From an uncultured Lachnospiraceae bacterium (GTDB lineage Bacteria > Bacillota > Clostridia > Lachnospirales > Lachnospiraceae): a stretch of DNA of 34,302 nucleotides. The position numbers and the translations under genes were made by a program. The stretch spans positions 1 to 34,302 of the forward strand of contig CANREE010000022.1 of NCBI GenBank assembly GCA_947629545.1, in the 5' to 3' direction. The notes beneath the pieces were generated by a model, which saw only the letters and a list, made by a program, of their open reading frames with translations, was not told the origin of the DNA and did not search any database. Within the stretch, counting starts at the first letter, position 1. Each line of letters opens with the position of its first letter. Shown here piece after piece: positions 1 to 7,735 of the stretch.

Positions 1-94
1 GCCTTCACGCCTGATTAAAATACTTTGTGTGATCTCATTTTTGCTCTTGACAAGAGGTCACTTCATAACAGCAAGCCGGAAGTGGGCGAACAGG

Positions 95-688
95 CTACTC
101 GTCCCGTATATTCCCCTTCTTCACATTCTCATCGATCAGCCCCATGGCAAACTCGCTGATCTCCTTCGAACCCCGCGCCGTCGTCTTGTGGCGGCCTTCC
201 ACCTGAGAGCGGCAGACGCCGTGTTCCCGCCAGTCGGCGCCGCCGTTGGAATTGTTCAGAAGAAGCGGCTGAAGATTGTCCATCGTATGGGCAAAACGCG
301 CCTCTGGCGTCGCGTAAGTCTCAAACTCCTCGAACAGGCCGCGCAGTTCCCTGCGCTGTTCGTCCGGCAACAGTCCGAAGATCCGCTCCGCGGCCTTCTC
401 CTCCCGCTCCTTCTGGGTCGCCAGCCCCTGCGCGTCATAGGCATAGGTATCCCCCGCATCGATCTCCACGATATCGTGGATCAGCGCCATCATCATGGCC
501 TTCGCCAGATCGAACTCCTCGTTGGAATACTCCCGCAGAAGCCAGATCATGACCGCCATGTGCCACGCGTGCTCTGCGTCGTTCTCCCGGCGTCCGTGAC
601 CACTTAAATGGGTCTGGCGGAGGATATTCTTCTCCTTGTCGATCTCAAGAATAAACTGCAGCTGTTTCTCAAAACGTTCTCTGTCCAT
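95..688 (-). CDS. HD-domain hydrolase, YfbR/HDDC2-like 5'-deoxynucleotidase
   Basis: A 197-residue soluble protein with the HD-superfamily metal site: His40 (in DAEHAWH), the His71-Asp72 pair (ALIHDIVEIDAGD) and Asp137 (HTMDNLQP). The E-N-D-A-E-H start of the domain and the spacing are those of the YfbR/HDDC2 group, which dephosphorylate deoxynucleoside 5'-monophosphates in the cytoplasm; the exact substrate here is inferred. The length is normal for the family. The ATG at 688 is preceded by GGAG with 8 nt spacing. It diverges from the membrane protein at 821, so it is probably a single-gene unit. No clear terminator is seen between its stop and the window edge. Confidence 0.85.
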   Translation of the reverse strand: MDRERFEKQLQFILEIDKEKNILRQTHLSGHGRRENDAEHAWHMAVMIWLLREYSNEEFDLAKAMMMALIHDIVEIDAGDTYAYDAQGLATQKEREEKAAERIFGLLPDEQRRELRGLFEEFETYATPEARFAHTMDNLQPLLLNNSNGGADWREHGVCRSQVEGRHKTTARGSKEISEFAMGLIDENVKKGNIRDE

Positions 689-764
689 GCGCTTTTCTCC
701 GATTTATTTTCGTATCATTATTTGCAGCCGCCCTCCGGCGGAAAATGCCGCCACAGGTTTCAGC

Positions 765-793
765 TTTACAAAAAGCCGCCGCAGGTCTACAAT
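765..793 (+). promoter_or_regulatory. sigma-A promoter for the YczE-like gene
   Basis: TTTACA (765-770), 17-nt spacer, TACAAT (788-793). The predicted start of transcription near 800 lies only about 20 nt before the ATG at 821, giving a very short leader that still contains AGGAGG (807-812). Confidence 0.6.
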
Positions 794-820
794 AAAAGCA
801 CCAAACAGGAGGAAACTAAT

Positions 821-1465
821 ATGTTAAAGACTCGAATCTGGATGAGCTGTCTTGGCGTCGTCATCTGCGGCGTCAGCGTCGGAATGTTCCGCACCGCAGC
901 TCTGGGCGTGGATCCGTTCCAATCGCTCATGAGCGGCTTAAACAGTGTGATCCCCTTAAGCTTCGGAACGCTTTACGTGGCCGCCAACGCCGTACTGCTC
1001 CTGTTCTCCCTGGTCTTCGACCGGCATAAGATCGGCCTGGCCACGCTAATCAACCTGACGCTTCTGGGCTACGCGGCGGAATACTCGCAGTTGCTCTTCG
1101 AAGCCCTGCTGCCGGGCCTGACATTTCCGGCAAACCTCCTTCTGCTGGCCGTCGCCCTCGTCGTCATGTGCTTCGGCTCCGCTCTCTATTTCAACGCCGA
1201 TCTGGGCGTTTCCACCTACGACGCCGTGTCTCTCATTTTATCGGAGAAACAGACGCGGGTCAGCTTCCGCGTTTGCCGCGTCGCAAGCGACCTCGTCTGC
1301 GTTCTGCTCGGCGCGCTGCTCTGCCGCGTCTCCGGCATGAGCCTGATGGAGATCACCGGCGTCGTCGGTATCGGCACAATGCTGACCGCCTTCTGCATGG
1401 GTCCGCTAATCAGCTTTTTCTCTGACCGGCTGCCGCTGCGGAGGGAGAAGCCGCGTACGTCCTGA
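821..1465 (+). CDS. YczE/YitT-like integral membrane protein
   Basis: A 214-residue polytopic membrane protein with about five hydrophobic segments, starting LKTRIWMSCLGVVICGVSVG. The motif A-A-L-G-V-D-P-F-Q near residue 25 and its echo N-A-D-L-G-V-S-T-Y-D-A near residue 128 are typical of the YczE/YyaS family. The echo suggests two repeated halves. The function of the family is unknown; a transporter or membrane-stress role is often assumed. The frame stays open upstream to 608, but the ATG at 821 is chosen because AGGAGG (807-812) sits 8 nt before it and the upstream part carries the promoter. It converges with the flavodoxin gene, the stops being about 17 bp apart. Confidence 0.8.
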   Translation: MLKTRIWMSCLGVVICGVSVGMFRTAALGVDPFQSLMSGLNSVIPLSFGTLYVAANAVLLLFSLVFDRHKIGLATLINLTLLGYAAEYSQLLFEALLPGLTFPANLLLLAVALVVMCFGSALYFNADLGVSTYDAVSLILSEKQTRVSFRVCRVASDLVCVLLGALLCRVSGMSLMEITGVVGIGTMLTAFCMGPLISFFSDRLPLRREKPRTS

Positions 1466-1482
1466 TGCAGATAAACTGCTGT

Positions 1483-2931
1483 TCAGGTACCCGCCTTTGC
1501 TTTCTCAATCACTTTCCTGTACGGCATCAGCATCCCCTCATTCATCTGATTGCCCATCTTCTTCATGACCGCCGGCTGGGACAGAAGCGCTCCCACCAGG
1601 TACATCTTGACGACAGTCCCTTTCTTCTTCTGCGGGAAATCATACTGGCCGTGTGCCTTGTAGAACTGATGGTCCGCCTTCATCATGCCCTGCATCAGGT
1701 AGATCAGGTCGCGGAATATCTTCATGCCGCCGACGCCGTAGAAATTCTGCGGCTCCGCGTAGCGGCGCTTAATGGCGTAGGTCAGATTCGCCGCCATCTG
1801 ATCAATGGCATGATCCGGGTCTGTCTCGTCCGTGGCTACCCCGGCCAGATAATTGCCGCCCACCTGGGCGCGGCCCTCGACGATCATCTGCAGGTTGAAC
1901 TCCTGACTGTAGCTGCCGCTGACCAGATACCCCATGGGCATCCCCATAGTCACGGTGCGATGACCGTTACAGAACTGCCGGTCGTCGTACATCTTAAAGA
2001 CCGGTCCCATGGAATGGTCCTGAATGGAAAATGCATACACGATGGCCTGGGCCGTCTGGATATGATTTCTAAGATACTCGTCAAAGCCGTCGATATAGAC
2101 GCATTTGCCGGAAGTAGCGCAGTGGAAACAACCCAGACAGCCACCTTTAAACGGATACTCCCGCAGGTTGACGATCCGGCTGGCCAGCGGAAGCACCGCC
2201 CGGAAACGGGCGATCATGGCCGCAAGCTGCCTGTCGCCGGGAGCGCAGTCGGTGACAATGACTACGTCGCCGGGTTTGTCCGAAACAGCCGGCCCAGCCG
2301 CATCTCCCACGGTTCCAACCGCTTCTGCTGCTTTCGCTTCTGCAGAAACTGTCTTATCCGTCGAAACGGAAGCATCCGCAGCAGTCTCACCTCCCGGCAC
2401 CGTCACCGCCGCATGCCTCGCCGGCGCCTGCGGCGCCGGAGCCGGCTCATAGATCCCTTTCTTCATCTGCCAGATCACATGATCGAAGAACGCAAGCGCC
2501 TCCTTCTGCCCCTTCGGCGTCGTCAGGTCGTCCATATCCGCCGACAGTCCGCGGATGAATTTCATGCCCATATCCTGACAGTTGTCCTGGATATACCGGT
2601 GGGCCGTCACATCGTAGAAATGCTTCGACGTGGTAATCTGGGTCGCGTATTTCCCGGCCACAGGTGCATCGGACTCCTTCAGAAGTCCGATAAACTTATG
2701 CAGCTGGCTGGGCGCGATAAAGGTATAGACCGGGTAGGAAAATACCAGAAGATCCGCCCATTCGACCGCCTCTTTGATCTCCGAGAAATCTCTCTCCAGC
2801 GCCCGGACACGCTGCCCCACATGAATGACCTGAAACTGATGCTTCGGCCGCTTTACTTCCAGATAAAGCGATGTCTGAAGCGTGATGCTGTACTGCCCTT
2901 TGGGACTTCCGTTCAAGATCAGAATATTCAT
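1483..2931 (-). CDS. Tandem flavodoxin-fold oxidoreductase with Isf-type cysteine motif
   Basis: A 482-residue protein with two flavin-binding domains. Domain 1 (about 1-160) starts MNILILNGSPKG, the classic FMN-reductase strand and phosphate loop, with FSYPVYTF near residue 65. A low-complexity Ala/Pro/Val linker (about 163-220) follows. Domain 2 (about 222-400) starts GDVVIVTDCAPGDRQ and holds Cys265, Cys268, Cys271 and Cys277 (C-x2-C-x2-C-x5-C), the compact arrangement known from iron-sulfur flavoproteins that bind [4Fe-4S]. The C-terminal ~80 residues are basic and unassigned. It likely transfers electrons from flavin to an Fe-S cluster or a soluble acceptor in the cytoplasm. The frame is open upstream, but the ATG at 2931 begins the conserved strand and follows a GAGGGG Shine-Dalgarno. 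Confidence 0.8.
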   Translation of the reverse strand: MNILILNGSPKGQYSITLQTSLYLEVKRPKHQFQVIHVGQRVRALERDFSEIKEAVEWADLLVFSYPVYTFIAPSQLHKFIGLLKESDAPVAGKYATQITTSKHFYDVTAHRYIQDNCQDMGMKFIRGLSADMDDLTTPKGQKEALAFFDHVIWQMKKGIYEPAPAPQAPARHAAVTVPGGETAADASVSTDKTVSAEAKAAEAVGTVGDAAGPAVSDKPGDVVIVTDCAPGDRQLAAMIARFRAVLPLASRIVNLREYPFKGGCLGCFHCATSGKCVYIDGFDEYLRNHIQTAQAIVYAFSIQDHSMGPVFKMYDDRQFCNGHRTVTMGMPMGYLVSGSYSQEFNLQMIVEGRAQVGGNYLAGVATDETDPDHAIDQMAANLTYAIKRRYAEPQNFYGVGGMKIFRDLIYLMQGMMKADHQFYKAHGQYDFPQKKKGTVVKMYLVGALLSQPAVMKKMGNQMNEGMLMPYRKVIEKAKAGT

Positions 2932-3362
2932 AAGCCCTGCCCCTCTCTCTTTTTCCGTATTCCGCCGGAGGATATGCTCCCTCCGGGGGAATGCGCACGG
3001 TTCGGTCTGGTGTTTTGTCCTCTCTTCGTTCGGACACCGAATCGGCGCAGGTATCATCTCTGACGAGATTATACCATTTCTATCCTCTTTCGTCGAGTCC
3101 GGCGGCGCATGTATACAGAATTTCCTTTAATATTTTTATAAATTCTTTAAGGAAAAAGTACAACACTTCCCCGCAGGAAACGGTACAATAAAAATATACA
3201 ATATTTCCATAAAATCAGTCTGCCCGTTCGTATCTTACACAGAGACGCAATGCGGGAGGCGTGCCGCCGGCGCATTTTCCCGCATACCGGTGCAACAAAG
3301 ACAATCGTATGACGGCCGTCGCGCCGGCGTACGAAGCCACACCAAAAGGGAGGGAACCATTT
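2932..3362. other. Divergent intergenic region with leader hairpin
   Basis: 431 bases between the flavodoxin fusion (-) and the DUF4349 lipoprotein (+). It holds the minus-strand promoter (3068-3096) and an imperfect 13-bp inverted repeat at 2959-2971/2980-2992 (arms ATTCC-G-CCGGAGG and CCTCCGG-G-GGAAT) inside the ~130-nt leader of the flavodoxin gene. No T-run follows it on either strand, so it looks like a leader structure rather than a terminator. I found no convincing promoter for the plus-strand gene, only an isolated TACAAT at 3184. Confidence 0.5.
3068..3096 (-). promoter_or_regulatory. Extended -10 promoter for the flavodoxin fusion
   Basis: Reading the minus strand: TCGACG as a weak -35 (3091-3096), 17-nt spacer, TATAAT (3068-3073) preceded by TGG, which makes an extended -10. 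It implies a leader of about 130 nt. Confidence 0.5.
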
Positions 3363-4580
3363 ATGAAGAAAACACTTCGCACCGTTACAGCTTTCTTACT
3401 GATTCTGCTTCTTGTCACTGCAACCGTCGCAGCCTGCGGCGGCAATTCCGGCAGCAGCACGAGCGCGCAGGACAGCTACATAGCCATGACCACTGCGGCC
3501 GCCATGGACAGCTACTCCTATGGATATGACGGAGCCGCCATGGCCCCGGCCGCCAACTACGCCATGGAAACCGTCGCGGAAACCGCCGCCTGGGCGGCGG
3601 AAGAAGAAAAATGGGGCGGCGAATCCGGCGGGAGCGCTTGCGACAGCGACTCATCCGCCCTCACTGGCGAACCGGCACCCGCTGCCGGTACTTCAAATTC
3701 GGGAAGTGCCGCGGTCGCCAAAGCTGCGCGCAAGCTGATCCGCACCGTGAACCTGAACGTGGAGACCACGGAATTTGACAATCTTCTCACCGGCATCCGT
3801 CAGTTCGTAGACGCCTGCGGCGGTTATATCGAACAGTCCGACTTGTCCGGCAAGAGCATTTCCGGCGGCAGCGGCAGGCGCTACGCCTCTATTACCGCCC
3901 GCGTGCCGTCCACCCAGGTGGACGCATTCCTCAGCCAGATGAATGAGAAGAGCAATATAACCTACCGCTCGGAGAACGTCCAGGATGTGACGCTTCAGTA
4001 CACCGATATCGAGAGCCGCAAGAAGTCCCTGACCATCGAGCAGGAGCGACTGTGGGAGCTTCTGGAGAAGGCCGATTCCCTGGACGCGGTCATCGCGCTG
4101 GAAGAGAGGCTCTCTGAGATCCGCTACGAGCTGGAACGGTTCGAGTCACAGCTCCGTACCTATGACAATCAAGTAGACTACAGCACCGTCTACATCAGCA
4201 TTGACGAGGTGGCCGTCTTCACGCCCACCGAACCGGATTCCGTCATGACCCGCATCCAGAAAGGCTTCACCCGCAACTTAAAGAACGTGGGAAATGGATT
4301 CGTAGACTTCTTCGTATGGTTCGTGTCATCCCTGCCGACGCTTCTGGTCTGGACGGTATTGATCGTGATCATCGTATTAATCGTGCGCGCGCTCATAAAG
4401 CGCTTTCGCAGAAACGGCCCGCATATAGCCAGACGGGCGAAGCTGCCGGAGAAGAAGCAAAAAACTGACGATACACCGGCACAGGTACAGATGCCGACAG
4501 ATGCGCAGCCGACGACGCCTCCAGCCGAAGACGCACAATCGCAGAACGACCCGTCATCTGACACTTCTTCGCAGTCATAA
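3363..4580 (+). CDS. DUF4349 domain lipoprotein
   Basis: A 405-residue lipoprotein. It has a lipobox T-V-A-A-C with Cys25 as the lipidated residue, an Ala/Ser/Met-rich linker (about 26-140), and a DUF4349 domain (about 145-335) with K-L-I-R-T-V-N-L-N-V, a coiled-coil stretch and V-D-Y-S-T-V-Y-I-S. One transmembrane helix (about 340-368) and a short basic then Pro/Thr/Gln-rich cytoplasmic tail follow. The family is common in Firmicutes, anchored outside the membrane, and of unknown function; a cell-envelope role is assumed. The ATG at 3363 is preceded by AAGGGAGGG; the upstream open frame lacks a signal. It is followed by repeat copy A and a terminator, so it is monocistronic. Confidence 0.85.
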   Translation: MKKTLRTVTAFLLILLLVTATVAACGGNSGSSTSAQDSYIAMTTAAAMDSYSYGYDGAAMAPAANYAMETVAETAAWAAEEEKWGGESGGSACDSDSSALTGEPAPAAGTSNSGSAAVAKAARKLIRTVNLNVETTEFDNLLTGIRQFVDACGGYIEQSDLSGKSISGGSGRRYASITARVPSTQVDAFLSQMNEKSNITYRSENVQDVTLQYTDIESRKKSLTIEQERLWELLEKADSLDAVIALEERLSEIRYELERFESQLRTYDNQVDYSTVYISIDEVAVFTPTEPDSVMTRIQKGFTRNLKNVGNGFVDFFVWFVSSLPTLLVWTVLIVIIVLIVRALIKRFRRNGPHIARRAKLPEKKQKTDDTPAQVQMPTDAQPTTPPAEDAQSQNDPSSDTSSQS

Positions 4581-4621
4581 TCAGGCTCAGGGGAACACCC
4601 TCTGATATGATATCCATATAA

Positions 4622-4664
4622 ATACGAGCAGAATGTCACTTGCTCCCTGCTCACATGGAAATTA
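4622..4664 (+). repeat. Interspersed hairpin motif, copy A
   Basis: The element starts ATACGAGCAGA, pairs GAGCAG (4626-4631) with CTGCTC (4647-4652), has GTCAC in the loop and ends in CATGGAAAT (4654-4662). It begins about 40 nt after the DUF4349 stop and ends 3 nt before a terminator hairpin. It is the same family as copies B, C and D. Confidence 0.65.
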
Positions 4665-4667
4665 AAT

Positions 4668-4701
4668 TTCCGCCTGTATGATGAAATCCATACAGGCGGA
4701 A
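4668..4701 (+). terminator. Terminator after the DUF4349 gene
   Basis: A perfect 13-bp inverted repeat (4668-4680 with 4689-4701, arms containing CCGCCTGTATG) with an 8-nt loop, followed by TTCTTTATT. Confidence 0.7.
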
Positions 4702-4789
4702 TTCTTTATTAAAGGTCTCTCAAAAAATCTAATTTACACGATAATCGCAAAAAAACACCCAAAACCTTCACTGAAACGCAAAAAAAGAG

Positions 4790-4818
4790 TTGACAAATCC
4801 TCATATTCAAGAGATAAT
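4790..4818 (+). promoter_or_regulatory. Strong sigma-A promoter of the amino-acid importer operon
   Basis: TTGACA (4790-4795, perfect), 17-nt spacer, GATAAT (4813-4818). Predicted start near 4825, so the leader to the ATG at 4965 is about 140 nt and begins with the dyad at 4831. Confidence 0.8.
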
Positions 4819-4830
4819 ATCTTTGCTTGG

Positions 4831-4858
4831 TTATCGCTTTACCATGGTAGAGTGATAA
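4831..4858. promoter_or_regulatory. 28-bp dyad just downstream of the promoter, putative operator
   Basis: A near-perfect palindrome centred between 4844 and 4845: core TACCATGGTA flanked by arms TTATC-x-CT and AG-x-GATAA, with only two mismatched position pairs. An outer TTGCTT/AAGCAA pair extends the symmetry around a two-base bulge. Its place just after the predicted start suits a repressor operator; it could also fold as an RNA hairpin. The regulator is not identified. Confidence 0.6.
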
Positions 4859-4964
4859 AGCAATAAAGTATAATATAACTACTGCAACATTAACAGCGGC
4901 TGCGCCTGCGCCGTGGAACCGACCGTTCCCGGCCCGCCCGCCAACCATGAGGAGGATACGATTT

Positions 4965-5834
4965 ATGAAAAGATCTGTGAAAATGAAAGCGATCGCGCTG
5001 GCCCTTGCCGCGGCCGTCACAGCGCTTACCGCCTGCGGCGGACAGGGCGCTTCTGGTGGAGCGGGAACTTCCGCCGCCGCGTCCAACCGTCTGGAGGAGA
5101 TTCTTCAGCGAGGTTACATGGAAGTCGCCACAGAGCCGTATTTTGCGCCCCAGGAATTCATCGATTCGTCCAAGGAAGGCGACGAGCAGTATGTGGGCTG
5201 CGACATTGAACTGGCCAAATACATAGCCGATAAGCTGGGCGTGGAGCTGCGCATCGTTCCGCTGGAATTTGCGGCGGTGTTAAGCAGCGTCACGGAGGGC
5301 AAATACGACATGGCTATCTCTGCGCTGGCCTATACCCCGGAGCGTGCGGAAGCCATGAATCTGTCCGACGGATATCACTTTGAAAGCGAAGTTTACGGTC
5401 TTCTGGTCCGTGAGGAAGACATTGACAAATATCCGGATCCCGAGTCCCTGGCGGACGCTGTGATCGTGGCCCAGAGCGGCTCTCTGCAGGAGAATCTGGT
5501 GAACGATCAGGTCCCCGCCTATAAGGAACTCAAGCGGGTCTCCGCCACCACCGACGGTTTCCTGATGGTTCAGGAAAATAAAGCCGACGTGGCCGCCACC
5601 GAGATCGCTACAGCGGAGCTCTACGCCGCAGCCAACCCGGGTCTGGCCATCGCCAACAATTTCCGTTTCGTGATCGATCCCAGCACCAGCGGCACCCGTA
5701 TCGGCATGCCCAAGGGCGAGGACGAGCTGACGGCGAAGATCAATGAGATCATCGCCGAGGTCATCGAGCAGGGACTGTACGAGAAATGGTACGCGGAATA
5801 TACGGAATACGCGTCCAGTCTGGGAATCGACTAA
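4965..5834 (+). CDS. Polar amino-acid ABC transporter, substrate-binding lipoprotein
   Basis: A 289-residue family 3 solute-binding protein (SBP_bac_3). The signal peptide ends in A-L-T-A-C with the lipidated Cys24, and a Gly/Ala/Ser linker follows. The mature domain shows L-E-E-I-L-Q-R-G-Y-M-E-V-A-T-E, then G-C-D-I-E-L-A-K-Y-I-A-D-K-L-G and P-L-E-F-A-A-V-L-S-S-V, the family's typical first lobe. It is tethered outside the membrane, captures an amino acid (which one is not readable from sequence) and delivers it to the permease at 6038. The ATG at 4965 follows GAGGAGG at 9 nt. It is separated from the permease by 203 bp holding hairpins, which probably keep binding-protein mRNA more abundant than permease mRNA. 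Confidence 0.9.
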   Translation: MKRSVKMKAIALALAAAVTALTACGGQGASGGAGTSAAASNRLEEILQRGYMEVATEPYFAPQEFIDSSKEGDEQYVGCDIELAKYIADKLGVELRIVPLEFAAVLSSVTEGKYDMAISALAYTPERAEAMNLSDGYHFESEVYGLLVREEDIDKYPDPESLADAVIVAQSGSLQENLVNDQVPAYKELKRVSATTDGFLMVQENKADVAATEIATAELYAAANPGLAIANNFRFVIDPSTSGTRIGMPKGEDELTAKINEIIAEVIEQGLYEKWYAEYTEYASSLGID

Positions 5835-5838
5835 AATG

Positions 5839-5881
5839 ATGCGATGCAAAGCAACTGCATATACGTGCTGCCACATCGCAT
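5839..5881 (+). other. Inverted repeat directly after the binding-protein gene
   Basis: ATGCGATG (5839-5846) pairs with CATCGCAT (5874-5881). It starts only a few bases after the stop. It may act as a partial terminator or as a 3' mRNA-stabilising hairpin inside the operon. Confidence 0.45.
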
Positions 5882-5888
5882 TTCGGTG

Positions 5889-5930
5889 ATACGAGCAGAG
5901 CGTCACCGGCGCTCTGCCCGCATGGAAATA
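5889..5930 (+). repeat. Interspersed hairpin motif, copy B (best copy)
   Basis: The element starts ATACGAGCAGA, identical to copy A there. It has a perfect 8-bp stem GCAGAGCG (5895-5902) / CGCTCTGC (5910-5917) with a 7-nt loop TCACCGG, and ends in CATGGAAAT (5921-5929). It lies between the binding-protein and permease genes. Confidence 0.7.
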
Positions 5931-5973
5931 CACATAAGCCGTTGCCGCGCACAATACAACAGACAAACATTAA

Positions 5974-6002
5974 TCCGCCGGGCGTACATACCTGCCGGCG
6001 GA
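5974..6002 (+). other. Inverted repeat before the permease gene
   Basis: TCCGCCGG (5974-5981) pairs with CCGGCGGA (5995-6002) around a 13-nt loop. No T-run follows, so it is more likely a processing or attenuation hairpin than a full terminator. Confidence 0.45.
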
Positions 6003-6037
6003 TAGTGCAGTCATGACAGAAAGGGATTAACCGCACC

Positions 6038-6703
6038 ATGTTTCTGGAAAATATGATCAAAATCTGGCAGCGATACGACTACGTATTCATCAACGGCCTG
6101 TTCGGAACGCTCTGGCTGGCCCTGATCACTGTGGTCGTCGGCACCATTTTAGGCACCTTCGTGGCGCTGATGCGGCTGTCGCGCTCCAAGATCCTGTACG
6201 CCATCACCGGCGTCTATATCGAGGTGCTGCGCGGCACGCCGATCCTTCTGCAGCTGTATTTCTTCTGGCTCCTACTGCCGAAGATCGTGCCCATCACCAT
6301 GTCGGACACGGCCTGCATCATCGTGGCCCTGATCGTCAATAGCAGCGCCTACGTGGCCGAAGTCATCCGCGCCGGGATCCAGGCGGTGGACAAGGGCCAG
6401 ACCGAGGCCGCCAAGAGCCTGGGCATGTCCGACCGGAACATGATGCAGCATATCATTCTCCCACAGGCCATCAAGAACATCCTTCCGGCCCTGGGCAATG
6501 AATTCATCGTCATGGTCAAGGAAACCTCCCTCGCCTCCGTCTTCTTCGTTGGCGAGCTGATGACGGCTTACAAGACGGTGCAGTCCACCACGTTCCTGGC
6601 GCTGCCGTCCCTGACCATCGCCGGACTCATTTATCTCATCGTCACCTTCGTGCTGACCAAGCTCTTAAAGCTGCTGGAAAGGAGGCTTAAGGCCAGTGAC
6701 TAA
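6038..6703 (+). CDS. Polar amino-acid ABC transporter, permease
   Basis: A 221-residue His/Glu/Gln/Arg-type inner-membrane permease with about five transmembrane segments. The EAA loop that docks to the ATPase is clear: [10 protein letters not shown] then [19 protein letters not shown] (about residues 127-160). The R-G-T-P-I-L-L-Q motif near residue 68 is typical of the family. The likely assembly is a homodimer with the ATPase at 6696 and the lipoprotein at 4965. The ATG at 6038 has only a distant AAAGGG, so initiation may be weak; the ATG at 6053 is a possible alternative. It overlaps the ATPase gene by 8 bases. Confidence 0.9.
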   Translation: MFLENMIKIWQRYDYVFINGLFGTLWLALITVVVGTILGTFVALMRLSRSKILYAITGVYIEVLRGTPILLQLYFFWLLLPKIVPITMSDTACIIVALIVNSSAYVAEVIRAGIQAVDKGQTEAAKSLGMSDRNMMQHIILPQAIKNILPALGNEFIVMVKETSLASVFFVGELMTAYKTVQSTTFLALPSLTIAGLIYLIVTFVLTKLLKLLERRLKASD

Positions 6704-7490
6704 ACAGGTTCAGGACCAGGTCATCATCCGTGTGGAAGGCCTGTCCAAAAGCTTCGGAAAACTCCATGTATTAAAGAACATCGACCAGCATGTAAATCTG
6801 GGCGAGGTTGTTTCCATCATCGGCCCCAGCGGCAGCGGCAAGAGCACGTTTCTGCGTTGCCTGAACCTGTTGGAGATGCCGGAGGAAGGCCATATCTGGT
6901 TCGACGGCGTGGACATCGCCGACAAGAAGGTACGGAACGCGCGGCGTTTCCGCCCGTTCTCCCGCGGCAGCGTCATCGACATCGACAGGCACAGGCAGAA
7001 AATCGGCATGGTCTTCCAGCATTTCAATGTATTTCCCAATCTGACGGTGCTGGAAAATATCACCATCGCGCCGACGCTTGAGAAGAAGATTCCGAAGGCC
7101 CAGGCTATTGCCAGAGCGGAAGAACTTCTCGACAAAGTGGGACTTCTGGATAAGCGGGACGAGTATCCCCGTAAGCTGTCCGGCGGCCAGAAGCAACGTC
7201 TGGCCATCGTCCGGGCCCTGGCCATGGAGCCGGAGGTGATCCTGTTCGACGAGCCCACCAGTGCCCTGGATCCGGAGATGGTAAAGGATGTGCTGACTGT
7301 CATTAAAGATCTGGCGGAAAGCGGCATGACCATCGTCATCGTGACCCATGAAATGGGCTTCGCCCGGGAGGTCAGCGACCGGGTGCTGTTCATGGAGGAC
7401 GGCCAGATTGCTGAGGAGGGCACGCCGGAGGAGATCTTCGGGAATCCAAAGAACCCGCGGACGGCGGAATTCCTAAGTAAGGTGCTGTAA
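6696..7490 (+). CDS. Polar amino-acid ABC transporter, ATPase
   Basis: A 264-residue ABC ATPase of the GlnQ/HisP type. Walker A is G-P-S-G-S-G-K-S-T, the Q-loop G-M-V-F-Q-H-F-N-V, the signature L-S-G-G-Q-K-Q-R, Walker [15 protein letters not shown], and the H-loop V-T-H-E-M-G-F. The usual arginine-rich insertion of this family lies between Walker A and the Q-loop. It starts with GTG at 6696, inside the permease gene, 10 nt after AAGGAGG (6679-6685), so translation is coupled to the permease. It supplies energy for amino-acid uptake. Two hairpins follow the stop. Confidence 0.92.
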   Translation: MTKQVQDQVIIRVEGLSKSFGKLHVLKNIDQHVNLGEVVSIIGPSGSGKSTFLRCLNLLEMPEEGHIWFDGVDIADKKVRNARRFRPFSRGSVIDIDRHRQKIGMVFQHFNVFPNLTVLENITIAPTLEKKIPKAQAIARAEELLDKVGLLDKRDEYPRKLSGGQKQRLAIVRALAMEPEVILFDEPTSALDPEMVKDVLTVIKDLAESGMTIVIVTHEMGFAREVSDRVLFMEDGQIAEEGTPEEIFGNPKNPRTAEFLSKVL

Positions 7491-7528
7491 TGTGTTCCTG
7501 CGAAGGTTCGTACCCCGCAGGATACATT
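7489..7528 (+). terminator. Terminator overlapping the ATPase stop codon
   Basis: Arms AATGT+TCCTGCG (7489-7502 with a two-base bulge) and CGCAGGA+ACATT (7516-7528), followed by TTCGGG. The last bases of the gene form part of the hairpin. Confidence 0.55.
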
Positions 7529-7556
7529 TTCGGGAAATTAAGAAATAAGTAATCGT

Positions 7557-7606
7557 ACGGCGTTTGCCGCTTCCAATGCCAGACAGAAGAGCGGCAGCGC
7601 CGTTTT
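7557..7606 (+). terminator. Second terminator or attenuator ahead of the M20 gene
   Basis: ACGGCG (7557-7562) and TGCCGC (7565-7570) pair with GCGGCA (7591-7596) and CGCCGT (7598-7603), followed by TTT. Two successive terminators suggest the amidohydrolase gene at 7736 is not simply read through from the importer operon. Confidence 0.6.
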
Positions 7607-7657
7607 CCGTTATAAACCGATAAACAGGAAAAATCATTGATGACGCTGTCTTATACA

Positions 7658-7711
7658 TGATGTATGAATCATGTTCTGAATAACGATACATAACTGCCGG
7701 CAGCAGTTCGG
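7658..7711 (+). promoter_or_regulatory. Dyad and hairpin upstream of the M20 gene
   Basis: CATGAT and ATCATG form a perfect dyad with a 6-base centre at about 7658-7675. A hairpin ACTGCCG / CGGCAGT lies at about 7690-7712, just before the Shine-Dalgarno. A weak TTGATG-17-ATGTAT promoter could place the dyad over its -10. The promoter assignment is uncertain. Confidence 0.35.
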
Positions 7712-7735
7712 CAGTCAGAAAGGAGTAATCCAGGT

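Larger units (their letters stand above)
4581..4964. other. Intergenic region: repeat, terminator, promoter, dyad
   Basis: 384 bases without a gene. In order it holds interspersed hairpin copy A (4622-4664), the terminator of the DUF4349 gene (4668-4701), an A-rich stretch, the promoter at 4790-4818, the dyad at 4831-4858, and the Shine-Dalgarno of the binding-protein gene (GAGGAGG, 4949-4955). Confidence 0.7.

Noticed and set aside
1-94. CTCTTG-A-CAAGAG inverted repeat near 45-57 as a terminator of the HD gene
   Set aside because: The stem is short and is followed by A, not T, on the minus strand; it also lacks the motifs of the interspersed hairpin family.
1465-3063. Long plus-strand frame (532 residues) over the flavodoxin fusion
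   Set aside because: Antisense shadow: rich in Arg/His/Leu without motifs, while the minus-strand frame has two clear flavodoxin domains and a ribosome binding site.
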